In this document: one piece after another, positions 25,649-34,473 of the stretch
Layout: each line of letters starts with the position of its first letter
How positions within the stretch are numbered: position 1 is the stretch's first letter
NCBI GenBank assembly: GCA_028697145.1
Contig: JAQVFR010000035.1
Location: forward strand, 1 to 38,779
Direction: 5' to 3'
Length of the DNA: 38,779 bases
Source of the DNA: Actinomycetota bacterium
Lineage (GTDB): Bacteria > Actinomycetota > Geothermincolia > Geothermincolales > RBG-13-55-18
Program-made: the position numbers and the translations under genes
Notes under the pieces: generated by a model
Database searches by the model: none
What the model was told of the DNA's origin: nothing
The model's input: the letters and a program-made list of their open reading frames with translations, nothing else

Positions 25649-25684
25649 GGCATTGGGGTCAAGCCTCGCCGCGTGCCTGAGGCA
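25615..25684. repeat. Tandem 32-bp repeat carrying GGGGTCA, overlapping a gene end
   Basis: Two identical 32-bp units (25615-25646 and 25647-25678) are followed by six bases of a third. Each has GAGGCATTGGGGTCAAGCC then a CGCC-rich stretch. The first copy contains the TGA of HdrD-like paralogue 2. A related sequence occurs at about 169-196. Confidence 0.85.
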
Positions 25685-25793
25685 CGCACGGCGGCGCTGC
25701 ACTCCGAACTTCAAGGCGCCGGGGATGCCGCTCAGGCGGACAGGGTGATCGGGAGATACGATTGGACTTCGGTGAATGCGACCGGAAGGGGGT

Positions 25794-26987
25794 ATGGCGG
25801 TGATCGAGAAGGGGGATTTCGACTTCTTCCGCTACGAGGACTGCGACATGTGCGGCGACTGCCTCGTGCGCTGCCGGTATATGGACCTGAGCCGGGAGGG
25901 GGCCGTGAGGGAGATGAAGCGCCTGAGGGCCGGTGAGCCCACGCGCGTGGTACACCGAAAATGCATCAGCTGCTACGCCTGCAACGCCTTCTGCCGCAAC
26001 GACTGCCATCCCTACGAACTCATCACCAGCGCCTGGCACCGGCGCTACCGGGACGTGGGCCTGCCAGTGCGGGCCTCATACCTCATGCCCGCATCCTCCC
26101 CCAACTTCCGCACCGACATAGTAAAGAACATGGCGCCCTGGGAACGGGAGCTGCTGCGCGAGTGGAAAAACACCCCGCCCGAGGGTGAACTCGTCCTCTA
26201 CCCCGGCTGCAATGCCCTCACCCTCCCCCACCTCCTGCACGCCCCCTACATGGAGGGGGTGGTGGTCTCCGGCGACTTCGACCTCTGCTGCGGCGAGATG
26301 TACTTCCGCATGGGCCTCTTCGACGTGGTGGAGAGGGTGGCGGAGAAACTCACCGCCCATTACCGGGGGCGGGACATCGGCACCATGCTCTTCGTCTGCC
26401 CCGCCGGGCTGAACATGTTCCGCAACGTCCTGCCGGGACAGTTCGGGGCGGAGCTTCCCTTTCAGACCAGGTTCCTGGGAGATTACCTGCTGGAGAAAGT
26501 GGAGGCGGGGGAACTCGAGATCAGAAAGCCGCTCGACCGCTCCATCGCGCTGCACGATTCCTGCCACGGCCGCATCCTCGGCAAGGAGGTCACTGAGTCC
26601 GCGCGCAGGCTGTACTCCCTCATGGGACTGGAGATGCGCGAGATGACGCGCAACCCCGACGAGGGCCTGTGCTGCGGCATGGCGGCGGGCTGCAAGCGCT
26701 ACCGCCCCGAGGACATGTTCCTGGCGGCGGTGAAAGAGCTGCGCGCGGCATCCAGTACCGGCGCGGACGAGCTGGCGACCTACTGCGGGGGCTGCCACCT
26801 CACCCTGGCTATGATGCGCTGGCTCTACCCCACCCGCCAGCCGGTGTTGCACCTGCTGGAGTACCTGCAGGAGGCCACGAGCCAGGAGCCCTATCGTCCC
26901 GCCGCCAGGCGCACCCTGCGCATGCTGGGCAACGTGGCGGTCAAGGCCTTCCCTAAGTTGTTCTCCCGCGAGACCTACCGCATCTAG
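25794..26987 (+). CDS. HdrD/GlpC-like iron-sulfur oxidoreductase, paralogue 3
   Basis: A 397-residue paralogue. The 4Fe-4S motifs are C17-C20-C23-C27 and C57-C60-C63-C67, but the usual Pro after each last Cys is missing (CR in both). First CCG domain: LYPGCNALTLP, LCCGEMYFRMGLF, and CPAGLNMF, where the last Cys of the CxxxC is Leu. Second CCG domain: DSCHGRIL, LCCGMAAG, YCGGCHLT, all present. The C-terminus ends LFSRETYRI, the same short motif as in paralogue 1. I chose ATG 25794 because GGAAGGGGG precedes it; an ATG at 25776 lacks a site. A 184-bp repeat element begins six bases after the stop. It probably shares a transcript with paralogues 1 and 2 and an electron-transfer role with the acyl-CoA dehydrogenase beyond. 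Confidence 0.85.
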   Translation: MAVIEKGDFDFFRYEDCDMCGDCLVRCRYMDLSREGAVREMKRLRAGEPTRVVHRKCISCYACNAFCRNDCHPYELITSAWHRRYRDVGLPVRASYLMPASSPNFRTDIVKNMAPWERELLREWKNTPPEGELVLYPGCNALTLPHLLHAPYMEGVVVSGDFDLCCGEMYFRMGLFDVVERVAEKLTAHYRGRDIGTMLFVCPAGLNMFRNVLPGQFGAELPFQTRFLGDYLLEKVEAGELEIRKPLDRSIALHDSCHGRILGKEVTESARRLYSLMGLEMREMTRNPDEGLCCGMAAGCKRYRPEDMFLAAVKELRAASSTGADELATYCGGCHLTLAMMRWLYPTRQPVLHLLEYLQEATSQEPYRPAARRTLRMLGNVAVKAFPKLFSRETYRI

Positions 26988-26993
26988 GTATAG

Positions 26994-27177
26994 GGGGTCA
27001 GCCCTTAACATTCATCATTTTGGCCGAGCCGTCCTCCCATCTCAGCCAGATCCATCTTGCAAAGCATATAAACGTATGCGTCAAGCTCTCTAACGGTGTA
27101 GATGGAACATGCGTACGTACAAGCGCTGCGAATATTTGTTATTGGCAAGTAAATGATGAATGTTAAGGGCTGACCCC
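26994..27177. mobile_element. 184-bp MITE-like element with 27-bp perfect inverted repeats
   Basis: The left end (26994-27020) and right end (27151-27177) are exact reverse complements over 27 bases; each begins or ends GGGGTCA/TGACCCC. Read outward, both ends code MMNVKG followed by a TGA inside TGACCCC, a tail typical of REP-associated (Y1/IS200-like) transposase genes, by memory. The inside is AT-richer with no intact gene, so it is non-autonomous. I see no clear target-site duplication. Confidence 0.8.
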
Positions 27178-27184
27178 AGGATAG

Positions 27185-27213
27185 TTGAACGGCGATGCAT
27201 GCTGGACGATAAT
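27185..27213 (+). promoter_or_regulatory. Sigma-70-type promoter of the acyl-CoA dehydrogenase gene
   Basis: TTGAAC (27185-27190) and GATAAT (27208-27213) are separated by 17 bases, the best two-box promoter in the window. It begins seven bases after the inverted repeat of the 184-bp element, and predicts a leader of about 65 nt before ATG 27284. Confidence 0.6.
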
Positions 27214-27283
27214 TATTACGGTCTTGCCGCGGGAAATCGCCCCGGCACCTGCAACACACACCTTGTCTAGGAGGGAGAAAGAG

Positions 27284-28426
27284 ATGGACTTCGCACTGAG
27301 CGACGAACAGAAAGCCCTGAAGCAGACGGTGCACGAGTTCGCGGAAAACGAGATCAGGCCCATCTCCATGGAGATGGACGAGAAGGGCGAGTTCGCCTGG
27401 GACGTGGTGCGCAAGGCGGCCAGGCTCGAGCTGACCTACTCCGGCGTGCCGGAGGAATACGGCGGCCCCGGCCTGAGTATGCTGGACAACGTCATCGTCA
27501 TCGAGGAGCTGGGGTGGGGGTGCGTGGGCATAGCGTCGGCCATCGCCCTCAACCAGATCGCCATCCTCCCCGTCCTGCTGGCGGGGACGGAGGAACAGAA
27601 AAAGCGGTACCTCCCCCGCATCACCGACTCCGACAACCCGCGCCTCTGCGCCTTCGGCCTCACCGAGCCCGAGGCCGGCTCCGACGCAGCCTCCCTCAAG
27701 ACGCGCGCGGTGCGCGACGGCGACGACTACGTCTTGACCGGCGGCAAGTGTTTCATCACCAACGGCGGCATCTCCGACTTCTACACCATCTTCACCACCG
27801 TGGACCCCGACCAGAAGTACCAGGGCATCACCGCCTTCATCGTGGAAGCCGATACCCCGGGCTTCTCAATCGGCAAGATAGAGCACAAGATGGGCATGCG
27901 CGCCTCCCAGACGGCCGAGCTCATCCTGGAGGACGTGCGGGTGCCCGCTTCGAACATCCTGCGCGGCGAGGGACAGGGATTTTACGTGGCCATGGAGACC
28001 CTGGACTCCTCCCGCCCCGGCGTGGGCGCCATCGGCGTCGGTCTCGCGCGCGCCGCCTTCGAGGAGGCCCTGGCCTACTCCAGGCAGCGGGTGCAGTTCG
28101 GCAAGCCCATCTGCCGCCAGCAGGCCATCGCCTTCATGCTCGCGGACATGGCCACCAAGGTGGATTACGCTCGCCTGCTCTGCTACCGCGCTGCCTGGAT
28201 GCTCGACAACGGCCTGGACGCCATCAAGGAGTCGTCCATGGCCAAGTACACCGGCACCGACGTGGCCATGGAGGTCGTAACAGACGCGGTGCAGATCCAC
28301 GGCGGCTACGGTTACATGAAGGAATACCTGGTGGAGAAGTTCTTCCGCGACGCCAAGATCCTGCAGATCGTGGAGGGCACCAACCAGATCCAGCGCCTGG
28401 TGCTGTCGGCGCAGCTAATAAACTGA
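27284..28426 (+). CDS. Acyl-CoA dehydrogenase
   Basis: A 380-residue FAD enzyme of the usual length. Marks: the N-terminal helical domain (MDFALSDEQKALKQTVHEFAE), FGLTEPEAGSDAASLKTRA for FAD and substrate contact, YVLTGGKCFITNGG, the RQRVQFGKPICRQQ helix, IHGGYGYMKEY, and ILQIVEGTNQIQR, in which E364 is the catalytic base at the position seen in medium- and short-chain enzymes. It oxidises an acyl-CoA to the 2-enoyl-CoA and passes electrons to an ETF-type acceptor. No etfAB genes are in the window; the HdrD-like proteins upstream are candidate partners. ATG 27284 is preceded by AGGAGGGAGAAAGAG; earlier in-frame starts lie in the repeat-associated region. Confidence 0.95.
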   Translation: MDFALSDEQKALKQTVHEFAENEIRPISMEMDEKGEFAWDVVRKAARLELTYSGVPEEYGGPGLSMLDNVIVIEELGWGCVGIASAIALNQIAILPVLLAGTEEQKKRYLPRITDSDNPRLCAFGLTEPEAGSDAASLKTRAVRDGDDYVLTGGKCFITNGGISDFYTIFTTVDPDQKYQGITAFIVEADTPGFSIGKIEHKMGMRASQTAELILEDVRVPASNILRGEGQGFYVAMETLDSSRPGVGAIGVGLARAAFEEALAYSRQRVQFGKPICRQQAIAFMLADMATKVDYARLLCYRAAWMLDNGLDAIKESSMAKYTGTDVAMEVVTDAVQIHGGYGYMKEYLVEKFFRDAKILQIVEGTNQIQRLVLSAQLIN

Positions 28427-28608
28427 GGGGGCGCCTCCCGGGCGTCCGATTCCGGCGGCGAACTGCTGCTCTCCCGCGTGGACACCGCCGCTATCCCGGG
28501 CCTCTTGCCCGTGCGCTGGAGGAGGACCTCGCGCGGTAGAGGGCGCACGCGCCGGCGCCGCGAGGCGCCTGTTGCCTTCCGTCGCTTGTGAAGAATAGGG
28601 TATATGGT

Positions 28609-29943
28609 ATGCCGGAGCACGACGCCGAAGACAGCGCCTGCGAGCGTGAGTTGATCATGCTGGGGGAGGGAGAGACGGGGCCCGCCCCCTCGCCGCCTCC
28701 CGTTGAAACCGCGGCCAGAAAGCCGCTGAGGGGAAGCGTCCTCTCCGCCTTTGGCTACCGCGATTTCTCTATCATCTGGTCGGGGGCTCTGCTGTCTAAC
28801 ATCGGCACCTGGATTCACATGAGCGCCCTGTTCTGGTACGTAAAGGAGATCACCGGGTCCGATACCTGGGTCGGCCTGGTCACCGTCGCCAATTTTGTCC
28901 CCGTCTTCTTTCTGGTCCTCTTCGCAGGCTCCATGGCGGACGTCCTCAACCGCAAGCTCCTCATCATCTTCACCCAGGCGGTCATGATGCTGAGCGCGCT
29001 CGCCCTGGGCGTCTTCACCTCTTTCGGCGCATCCAACCTGGCGGTGATAATGGTCATCACCACGGTCATGGGTATCGCCTTCACCTTCAACTTCCCCGCC
29101 TGGCGGGCCATCATAACCGACCTCGTGGAGCCCGGGGACATCCTCAACGCCGTGGCGCTGGACGCCGCCGAGTTCAACGTGGCGCGCTTCATCGGGCCCT
29201 GGCTGGGAGGAATGATCGTATCCGCATTAAGCGTAAGCGCTGCCTTCTATATCAACGCGGGGAGCTTCCTGACTATTATCGGTGCCCTGATACTGGTGAG
29301 GACGAAGACGCCGAGGGGCCCCGCTCCTCCCCACGGGACCCTGAGACACGTCCACGAGATCATCGTCTATGTGCGGAAGAACCATTGGGCTCTTAACGTG
29401 CTGGTGGTGCTCAGCGTGGCCTCGATATTCGGCCTGCCCTTCATCGTCCTTTTGCCGGGGATGGCCAAGGACGTGCTGGGAAGCGACGCCCGGGGCTACG
29501 GGTTGCTGCTAGGCTTCGTCGGCCTGGGCGCGGCCGCGTCCGCCCCCTTCGTCACCTGGCTCAACCGCCGCTTCAAGGAGAGCGAGATCATCAAGATCAG
29601 CGCGTTGATCTCCGGGCTCTTCCTGGTCGGCTTCTCTCTCTCGCGCCTGTTCTGGCTCTCGCTGCTGCTGAGCGCGGGGCTGGGGTCCACCTTCCTCATG
29701 CTCTCGGCGGCGGTGAACACCGTGCTGCAGGCCCGGGTGGAGAGGAACATGCGCGGCCGCATCATGAGCATGTACATCTTGGTCTTCCAGGGTCTGATGC
29801 CGGTGGGGGGGATCGTCATGGGAACGCTGGCCGACCGCTATTCCGCCCCCTCCGTGCTCCTGGCCGGTGGCCTGGTCTGCGCGGCCATGTCGGTGGCCCT
29901 TATCGCGTTCCCGTCATTCCTCAGGGACGTGGTGACCCGCTAA
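28609..29943 (+). CDS. MFS transporter (MFS_3/EntS-like exporter)
   Basis: A 444-residue protein with 12 hydrophobic helices after a proline-rich cytoplasmic N-terminus of about 40 residues. FGYRDFSIIWSGALLSNIGTWIH at the first helix, FAGSMADVLNRKLLI in the loop after helix 2, FNFPAWRAIITDLV and FIVLLPGMAKDVLG match the MFS_3 exporter subfamily. Substrate unknown; export of siderophore, macrolide or other small molecules is typical. Start is uncertain: ATG 28609 is taken, but a GTG at 28588 and an ATG at 28657 are in frame and none has a good ribosome site. It converges with the FAD oxidoreductase gene. Confidence 0.85.
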   Translation: MPEHDAEDSACERELIMLGEGETGPAPSPPPVETAARKPLRGSVLSAFGYRDFSIIWSGALLSNIGTWIHMSALFWYVKEITGSDTWVGLVTVANFVPVFFLVLFAGSMADVLNRKLLIIFTQAVMMLSALALGVFTSFGASNLAVIMVITTVMGIAFTFNFPAWRAIITDLVEPGDILNAVALDAAEFNVARFIGPWLGGMIVSALSVSAAFYINAGSFLTIIGALILVRTKTPRGPAPPHGTLRHVHEIIVYVRKNHWALNVLVVLSVASIFGLPFIVLLPGMAKDVLGSDARGYGLLLGFVGLGAAASAPFVTWLNRRFKESEIIKISALISGLFLVGFSLSRLFWLSLLLSAGLGSTFLMLSAAVNTVLQARVERNMRGRIMSMYILVFQGLMPVGGIVMGTLADRYSAPSVLLAGGLVCAAMSVALIAFPSFLRDVVTR

Positions 29944-29958
29944 ACGTCGCGGAAGGCG

Positions 29959-29979
29959 CCCGGCCGCCGCCGGGGGTCA
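29959..29979. terminator. Short hairpin between convergent genes
   Basis: CCCGGC (29959-29964) pairs with GCCGGG (29969-29974) over a CGCC loop, in the 63-base gap between two convergent stops. There is no T-tract, so termination by this hairpin alone is doubtful. GGGGTCA overlaps its right side at 29973-29979. Confidence 0.35.
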
Positions 29980-30006
29980 TTCCAGGCCCCGCCTCCTCCC
30001 GGGAAC

Positions 30007-31098
30007 CTACTCCCTGTAGATGTTGGCGTGGCCGAAGCCGGGGGTGCCGAAGGGCAGCGGGAACGGCGGCTCGTCCCGCTCGGTCAGTCCCAACAGCCGG
30101 TTCGTTCTCTCCACGCCGACCATGCGCACGCTCCGCTCCAGGCGCCCAACGTAGGGACGCACAAAGCGCTTCCACATCTCCTTGATATAGAAGCTGCGGC
30201 GGAACCCCGCCAGGAAACGGTCGAACTCGGCCTGGGCGGCGGCGGGGTCCGACACCGCCATGGCGGCCACTTTGCCCGTGACCAGCGCGCCGCTGATCCC
30301 GAAGCCCATGAAGGGGTCGATGGCGCCGGACATGGTCCCGCACATGATCAGCCCGTCCCGGAAGAGCCGGTAGTTGTCCGGCCTGGCCAGGGGGACCGCG
30401 CTGACCTGGTAATCCCACTCGTCGTGCTCCACGCCCTCGTTGCGCACCATGAAGTCCTTGTACTTCTCCAGCGCGTCCTCCCCCACCCGTTTCTCGTAGG
30501 AGAAGAGCAGGTCGAAGTAATAATTGTTCACGGCGGAGAGATAGCCGTATTCGGTGATGCACTCGTCGAACCACAGCCAGGCGTAATCGGTGAAACCTAT
30601 CTCGCCACGCGACAGCCACATATACACCATGATGTAGGGCACGCCCACCATCCTGTAGGCGTCGGGGATGAGGCCGCAGGCGATGATGGTGCCCGGCGCG
30701 AGGCGGGGCACGTCCTCCGCCCGCAGGGGCGAGGAGAACTCGAACTCCACCCCCAGGTCAAGGCACTCGCGGTAGAGCAGGGTGTCCAGGCTCCCGGGGC
30801 GGTCCCCCCTCTCCACGCCGTAGACCTCGTAGACCGGCCACATGGTCCTGGTGTCGTGATAATAAGCGGGGCACTGTATGACCTCGTGGAAAACGGGCGA
30901 GACGTCGATCCCGATGTAGCGCGACGTCTTCTCCACGTCGATGGGAGTGACGTGGGTGGAGGGGTTGTAGAGCCTCGACCCGCCGTAGGATTCCTCCGCC
31001 TCACGCACCACGACGCGGAAGCCATCCCGCGCCAGGTTGATGGCGGCGACCATGCCGCTCATGCCCGCACCGTAGATGAGCGCCTCTTTCCCAGACAT
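30007..31098 (-). CDS. FAD/NAD(P)-binding oxidoreductase of unknown substrate
   Basis: A 363-residue protein with an N-terminal Rossmann motif ALIYGAGMSGMVAAINLARDG and a downstream E/S-rich strand (VVVREAEESYGGSR). GTIIACGLIPD ends the FAD domain, and a second FAD contact, LIMCGTMSGAIDPFMGFGISGALVTGKVAA, is near residue 265-295. The layout resembles geranylgeranyl-reductase and squalene-epoxidase-like flavoproteins, but it is shorter than the usual 400-450 residues. ATG 31098 is chosen because GGGGAGGGCATC precedes it; an upstream in-frame extension to 31170 lacks a site. It is divergent from the addB-like gene. Confidence 0.75.
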   Translation of the reverse strand: MSGKEALIYGAGMSGMVAAINLARDGFRVVVREAEESYGGSRLYNPSTHVTPIDVEKTSRYIGIDVSPVFHEVIQCPAYYHDTRTMWPVYEVYGVERGDRPGSLDTLLYRECLDLGVEFEFSSPLRAEDVPRLAPGTIIACGLIPDAYRMVGVPYIMVYMWLSRGEIGFTDYAWLWFDECITEYGYLSAVNNYYFDLLFSYEKRVGEDALEKYKDFMVRNEGVEHDEWDYQVSAVPLARPDNYRLFRDGLIMCGTMSGAIDPFMGFGISGALVTGKVAAMAVSDPAAAQAEFDRFLAGFRRSFYIKEMWKRFVRPYVGRLERSVRMVGVERTNRLLGLTERDEPPFPLPFGTPGFGHANIYRE

Positions 31099-31335
31099 GA
31101 TGCCCTCCCCGCTGCCGGTACCCCTCCACCGGACGAAAGCGCGGAGCCGCGCGTCCTCCATCCCCTGCATTATGGCATGTGCGCACGCGCACCACCAACC
31201 CGCCGCCTGCTCGGCGCCTCCGCGGCGCCAAGAGGTGCGGAGGCCACGGTCCCCGCTCCGGCATGTCAGCGCGGCGCTGTATCCTGTACTCCATGGAGGG
31301 AGGGTAAGGGGCCTTCCCGCGACAGATGGGAATAT

Positions 31336-34300
31336 ATGGTAGATTACACCGTGCCGGAGCGGATCAACCGCCTGACGGAGGGCCTGGGGGACCTGTGCGC
31401 GGAGCGAGTCCTTGCCGAGAAGTGGCTGCTGGCCCCATCCCTGCGGGCCGGCTTCCAGTGGCTGGACGCGGTGACGCGGGCGGGCCGCCCCGTAGTCAAC
31501 GCGCGCGTGAAGACCCTGCCCGGCATGGCCCTCGAACTGGCCGCGCCTGAGATGGAGCGCAGGGGCCTCTCCCTCGTGGGCGGCATGCGTGCGGAACTGC
31601 TCACGGATGGCATCCTCGCCCGCATGCGGGAGGAAGGTGGGTACCTGGCCCGCCTGGAAGCGAGCGCGGGGCTGGTCCGCGCGGCCGCCTCCACCCTGCG
31701 CGAACTGCGCCTGTGCGGCATAGCGGCGCAGGACCTCTCGCCGCGCCTCTTCGACGTGCCGGCCAAGGGGAGGGAGTTGGCCTCCCTCCTGGCCGCGTAC
31801 GAGAAGGAGCTCGACTCCCGCGATCTCATCGACCTCGCCGGTGCGCTGCGCCTCGCGATGAGCCGCCTGCGGGAGGACGCGTCGGCGCTGCCCGCGGACT
31901 GCCTGGTGGCCATCGCCGAGGACATGCTGGAGAGACTACGCGGCCTGGGGCGCCTGCTGTGGGAATCAGTGCCGCGGCAAAGGCGCGTCGTGCTCCCCGT
32001 GGATCGGCCGGGCGAGGAAAGGGGCGGTGGCGCGGCCCTCCTCGCATGGATAGCGCGGCCGGGGGAGGCGCCCTCGCCGCGTGGCGGCGGCGTGGAGATG
32101 TTCCGCGCCGTGGGCGAGGCGAACGAGGTACGCGAGGTGCTGCGCCGCTGCGTCGCGGAGGGCATCCCCTTCGACGAGGTGGAGGTCCTGCACACCGACG
32201 GCGCCACCTATGTCCCCCTCATCTATGAGCTCTCATCCATGCTGGCCCCCGAGCCTGGAGGCGCGGTCCCCGCCACCTTCGCCGAGGGCATACCGGTGCG
32301 CTATTCCCGCCCCGGGCGCGCCCTAGCCGCCTGGCTCTCCTGGATCGAGGAAGGATTTCCCCAGGCCACCCTGGTGAGGATGGTGCAGGAAGGCCTGCTG
32401 GACTTCGGCGCGGCCATGCCCGAGGATTGCAGCTTCTCGCGCCTTGGCTCCGTCCTGCGCTCCATCCCCATCGGCAAGGGGCGCGAGCGCTACGCCGCGG
32501 GGATCGCGGCCGAACTGGACTCCCTGGCGTGGAGGAGAGCCAATCCCGACCGCGCGGAGAACGGCGATGACGAGGAGGAGCGCCTCGCCCGCCTGGAGCG
32601 GCGCACGGAGATGGTCGGCTCCCTCGGCGTTCTTGCCCGCGGCCTGCTGGACGGCGTCCCCGACCCCTCGCGAGAAGGACATGACCTGCTGCTCTCCGCC
32701 GATGGCTTTCTCGTCGGCGGGGCGCGGGCAGTCAGCGAATTCGACGAGTACAGCCGCCTGCGCCTCCTGGACGAGATCAGGGAACTCTCCTCCTGCATGC
32801 GGGACGACGCCGTCTCCCGTTCCTTCTCCGACATCCACGCCTGGCTGGTGGAGCTGGCCCGCGCGACCCGGGTGGAGGGCAAGGGACCGCGTCCCGGCTG
32901 CCTCTACGTGGCCCCTCTGGCCGGGGGTGGCCACTCCGGCCGCCCGCATACCTTCATCGTGGGGCTCGACGACGGGCGCTTCCCGGGGTCGGGCCTGCAG
33001 GACCCGCTGCTCCTGGACTCGGAACGCGGGGGGATCTCGGGCGAGCTGTCCACCGCGGCGGAGCGCCTGGCGGCGAGCCTCGAGGACTTCGCGCGCCTGG
33101 CGGCCCGGCTGCGGAGCACGGTCACCCTGAGCTATCCCTGCCGCAGCCTCACGGACGACCGCGACATGTTCCCCAGCCCGGTCATGCTCGCCGCCTACCG
33201 CATCGTAAGCGGCGACCGCGATGCGGTGCAGGAAGACCTCCTGGCGTGGCTGCCCGATCCCGTCTCCTTTTCGCCGCGCGATCCCGCCCTCGCCCTCGAC
33301 GGGAGCGAGTGGTGGCTCGGCCGCCTGTGCGGCGAGCCCGCCGTCCAAGACCCGGAGGGGGCCGTCGCCGCGGCCTTCCCCCACCTGGGCCGGGGGATGG
33401 AAGCCCGCCGCGCGCGGGAGAGCGACCTCTTCACCGCCTACGACGGCTACGTCCCCGAGGCGGGAGCAGACCTCGACCCCGCCTTGCCCGGCGGCCCCGT
33501 GCTCTCCGCGAGCCGCCTGGAGACCCTGGGGAGGTGCCCGCTGGAGTATTTCCTCGCCTACGTCCTGGGCGTCAAACCGCCGGAGGAGTTCATCCTCGAC
33601 CCCACGAGGTGGCTCGAACCCACGGAGAAGGGCAGCCTTCTTCACGCTGTCTTCCACGCCTTCTTCCTGCGCCTGCACGAGGAGGGCCGCCCGCCGCGCC
33701 TCGAGAGAGACCGGGGCGCCCTGGAGGCCACACTCGCGGACGAGATAAACGCGTGGACGCTGCGCAAACCCCCGCCCAACCGCGAGGTCCAGGCAAGGGA
33801 GTCGGAGGAACTGCGGCGCGCAGCCCGCATCTTCCTGCAGGAGGAAGTGGAGCACTGCCGCGGGCGGCGTCCCCTCTTCTTCGAGGTGGCCGTCGGGATG
33901 GAGAAGGACGGGCGCGGCAACGCGGTGGATTCCCCGCAACCGGTCGAGATAGAGCTCCCGGGGGGAAAGACCATCCGCACGCGGGGCTACATCGACCGCG
34001 TTGACGAGGTGGGAGAGCCCGGCAGCCTGCTCTTCTCCGTGTGCGATTACAAGACCGGCTCCAGTTACGGTTACAAGCGCGAGGATCCCTTCCGCCAGGG
34101 ACGCCGCATACAGAACTTCATCTACATGATGCAGGCGAAGTCCTGCCTCTCCAGGCAGTACGGCAGCGCCGAGGTGGAGTCGTTCCAGTATTTCTTCCCC
34201 TCCACGCGGGAGCACGGCGAGCGCATCGCCTGGGACGCCGATACGCTCGCGCAGGGCATACACGTCCTGGACCGGTTGTACCGCATGCTCTCCGGAGGCT

Positions 34301-34473
34301 GTTTCCCCTTCAGCGACGACAAGGAAGACGTCTCCATCAGCGACTATCGTTATGCCCTCGGCGACGTGGACGCCGCGGCGGAGGCGATGAGGAGGAAGCT
34401 CTCCAATCCGGAGAACAGGGCACTGGCCCCCCTGCGGGAACTGAGGGGATACGCGGAGGGCGGCGATGGTTGA
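31336..34473 (+). CDS. addB: AddB-like PD-(D/E)XK nuclease/inactive helicase subunit
   Basis: A 1045-residue protein. N-terminal EKWLLAPSLRAGFQWLDAV resembles the AddB/RexB opening, with no real Walker A lysine, so the helicase part is probably structural. A middle PHTFIVGLDDGRFPG block matches the helicase motif V region of AddB. The C-terminal nuclease has GYIDRVDE and VCDYKTG (D904, K906), the PD-(D/E)XK active-site pattern. With AddA it would process double-strand DNA ends for recombination. ATG 31336 has a weak site (GATGGGA). The AddA start overlaps its stop by eight bases (34466-34473), so the pair is coupled in the usual B-A order. I see only isolated cysteines where many AddB proteins carry a 4Fe-4S cluster. 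Confidence 0.85.
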   Translation: MVDYTVPERINRLTEGLGDLCAERVLAEKWLLAPSLRAGFQWLDAVTRAGRPVVNARVKTLPGMALELAAPEMERRGLSLVGGMRAELLTDGILARMREEGGYLARLEASAGLVRAAASTLRELRLCGIAAQDLSPRLFDVPAKGRELASLLAAYEKELDSRDLIDLAGALRLAMSRLREDASALPADCLVAIAEDMLERLRGLGRLLWESVPRQRRVVLPVDRPGEERGGGAALLAWIARPGEAPSPRGGGVEMFRAVGEANEVREVLRRCVAEGIPFDEVEVLHTDGATYVPLIYELSSMLAPEPGGAVPATFAEGIPVRYSRPGRALAAWLSWIEEGFPQATLVRMVQEGLLDFGAAMPEDCSFSRLGSVLRSIPIGKGRERYAAGIAAELDSLAWRRANPDRAENGDDEEERLARLERRTEMVGSLGVLARGLLDGVPDPSREGHDLLLSADGFLVGGARAVSEFDEYSRLRLLDEIRELSSCMRDDAVSRSFSDIHAWLVELARATRVEGKGPRPGCLYVAPLAGGGHSGRPHTFIVGLDDGRFPGSGLQDPLLLDSERGGISGELSTAAERLAASLEDFARLAARLRSTVTLSYPCRSLTDDRDMFPSPVMLAAYRIVSGDRDAVQEDLLAWLPDPVSFSPRDPALALDGSEWWLGRLCGEPAVQDPEGAVAAAFPHLGRGMEARRARESDLFTAYDGYVPEAGADLDPALPGGPVLSASRLETLGRCPLEYFLAYVLGVKPPEEFILDPTRWLEPTEKGSLLHAVFHAFFLRLHEEGRPPRLERDRGALEATLADEINAWTLRKPPPNREVQARESEELRRAARIFLQEEVEHCRGRRPLFFEVAVGMEKDGRGNAVDSPQPVEIELPGGKTIRTRGYIDRVDEVGEPGSLLFSVCDYKTGSSYGYKREDPFRQGRRIQNFIYMMQAKSCLSRQYGSAEVESFQYFFPSTREHGERIAWDADTLAQGIHVLDRLYRMLSGGCFPFSDDKEDVSISDYRYALGDVDAAAEAMRRKLSNPENRALAPLRELRGYAEGGDG

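Noticed and set aside
30028-31335. Long upstream extension of the addB frame over the FAD oxidoreductase gene
   Set aside because: The extension is antisense to a gene with Rossmann motifs, and AddB-like sequence begins only at about 31336.
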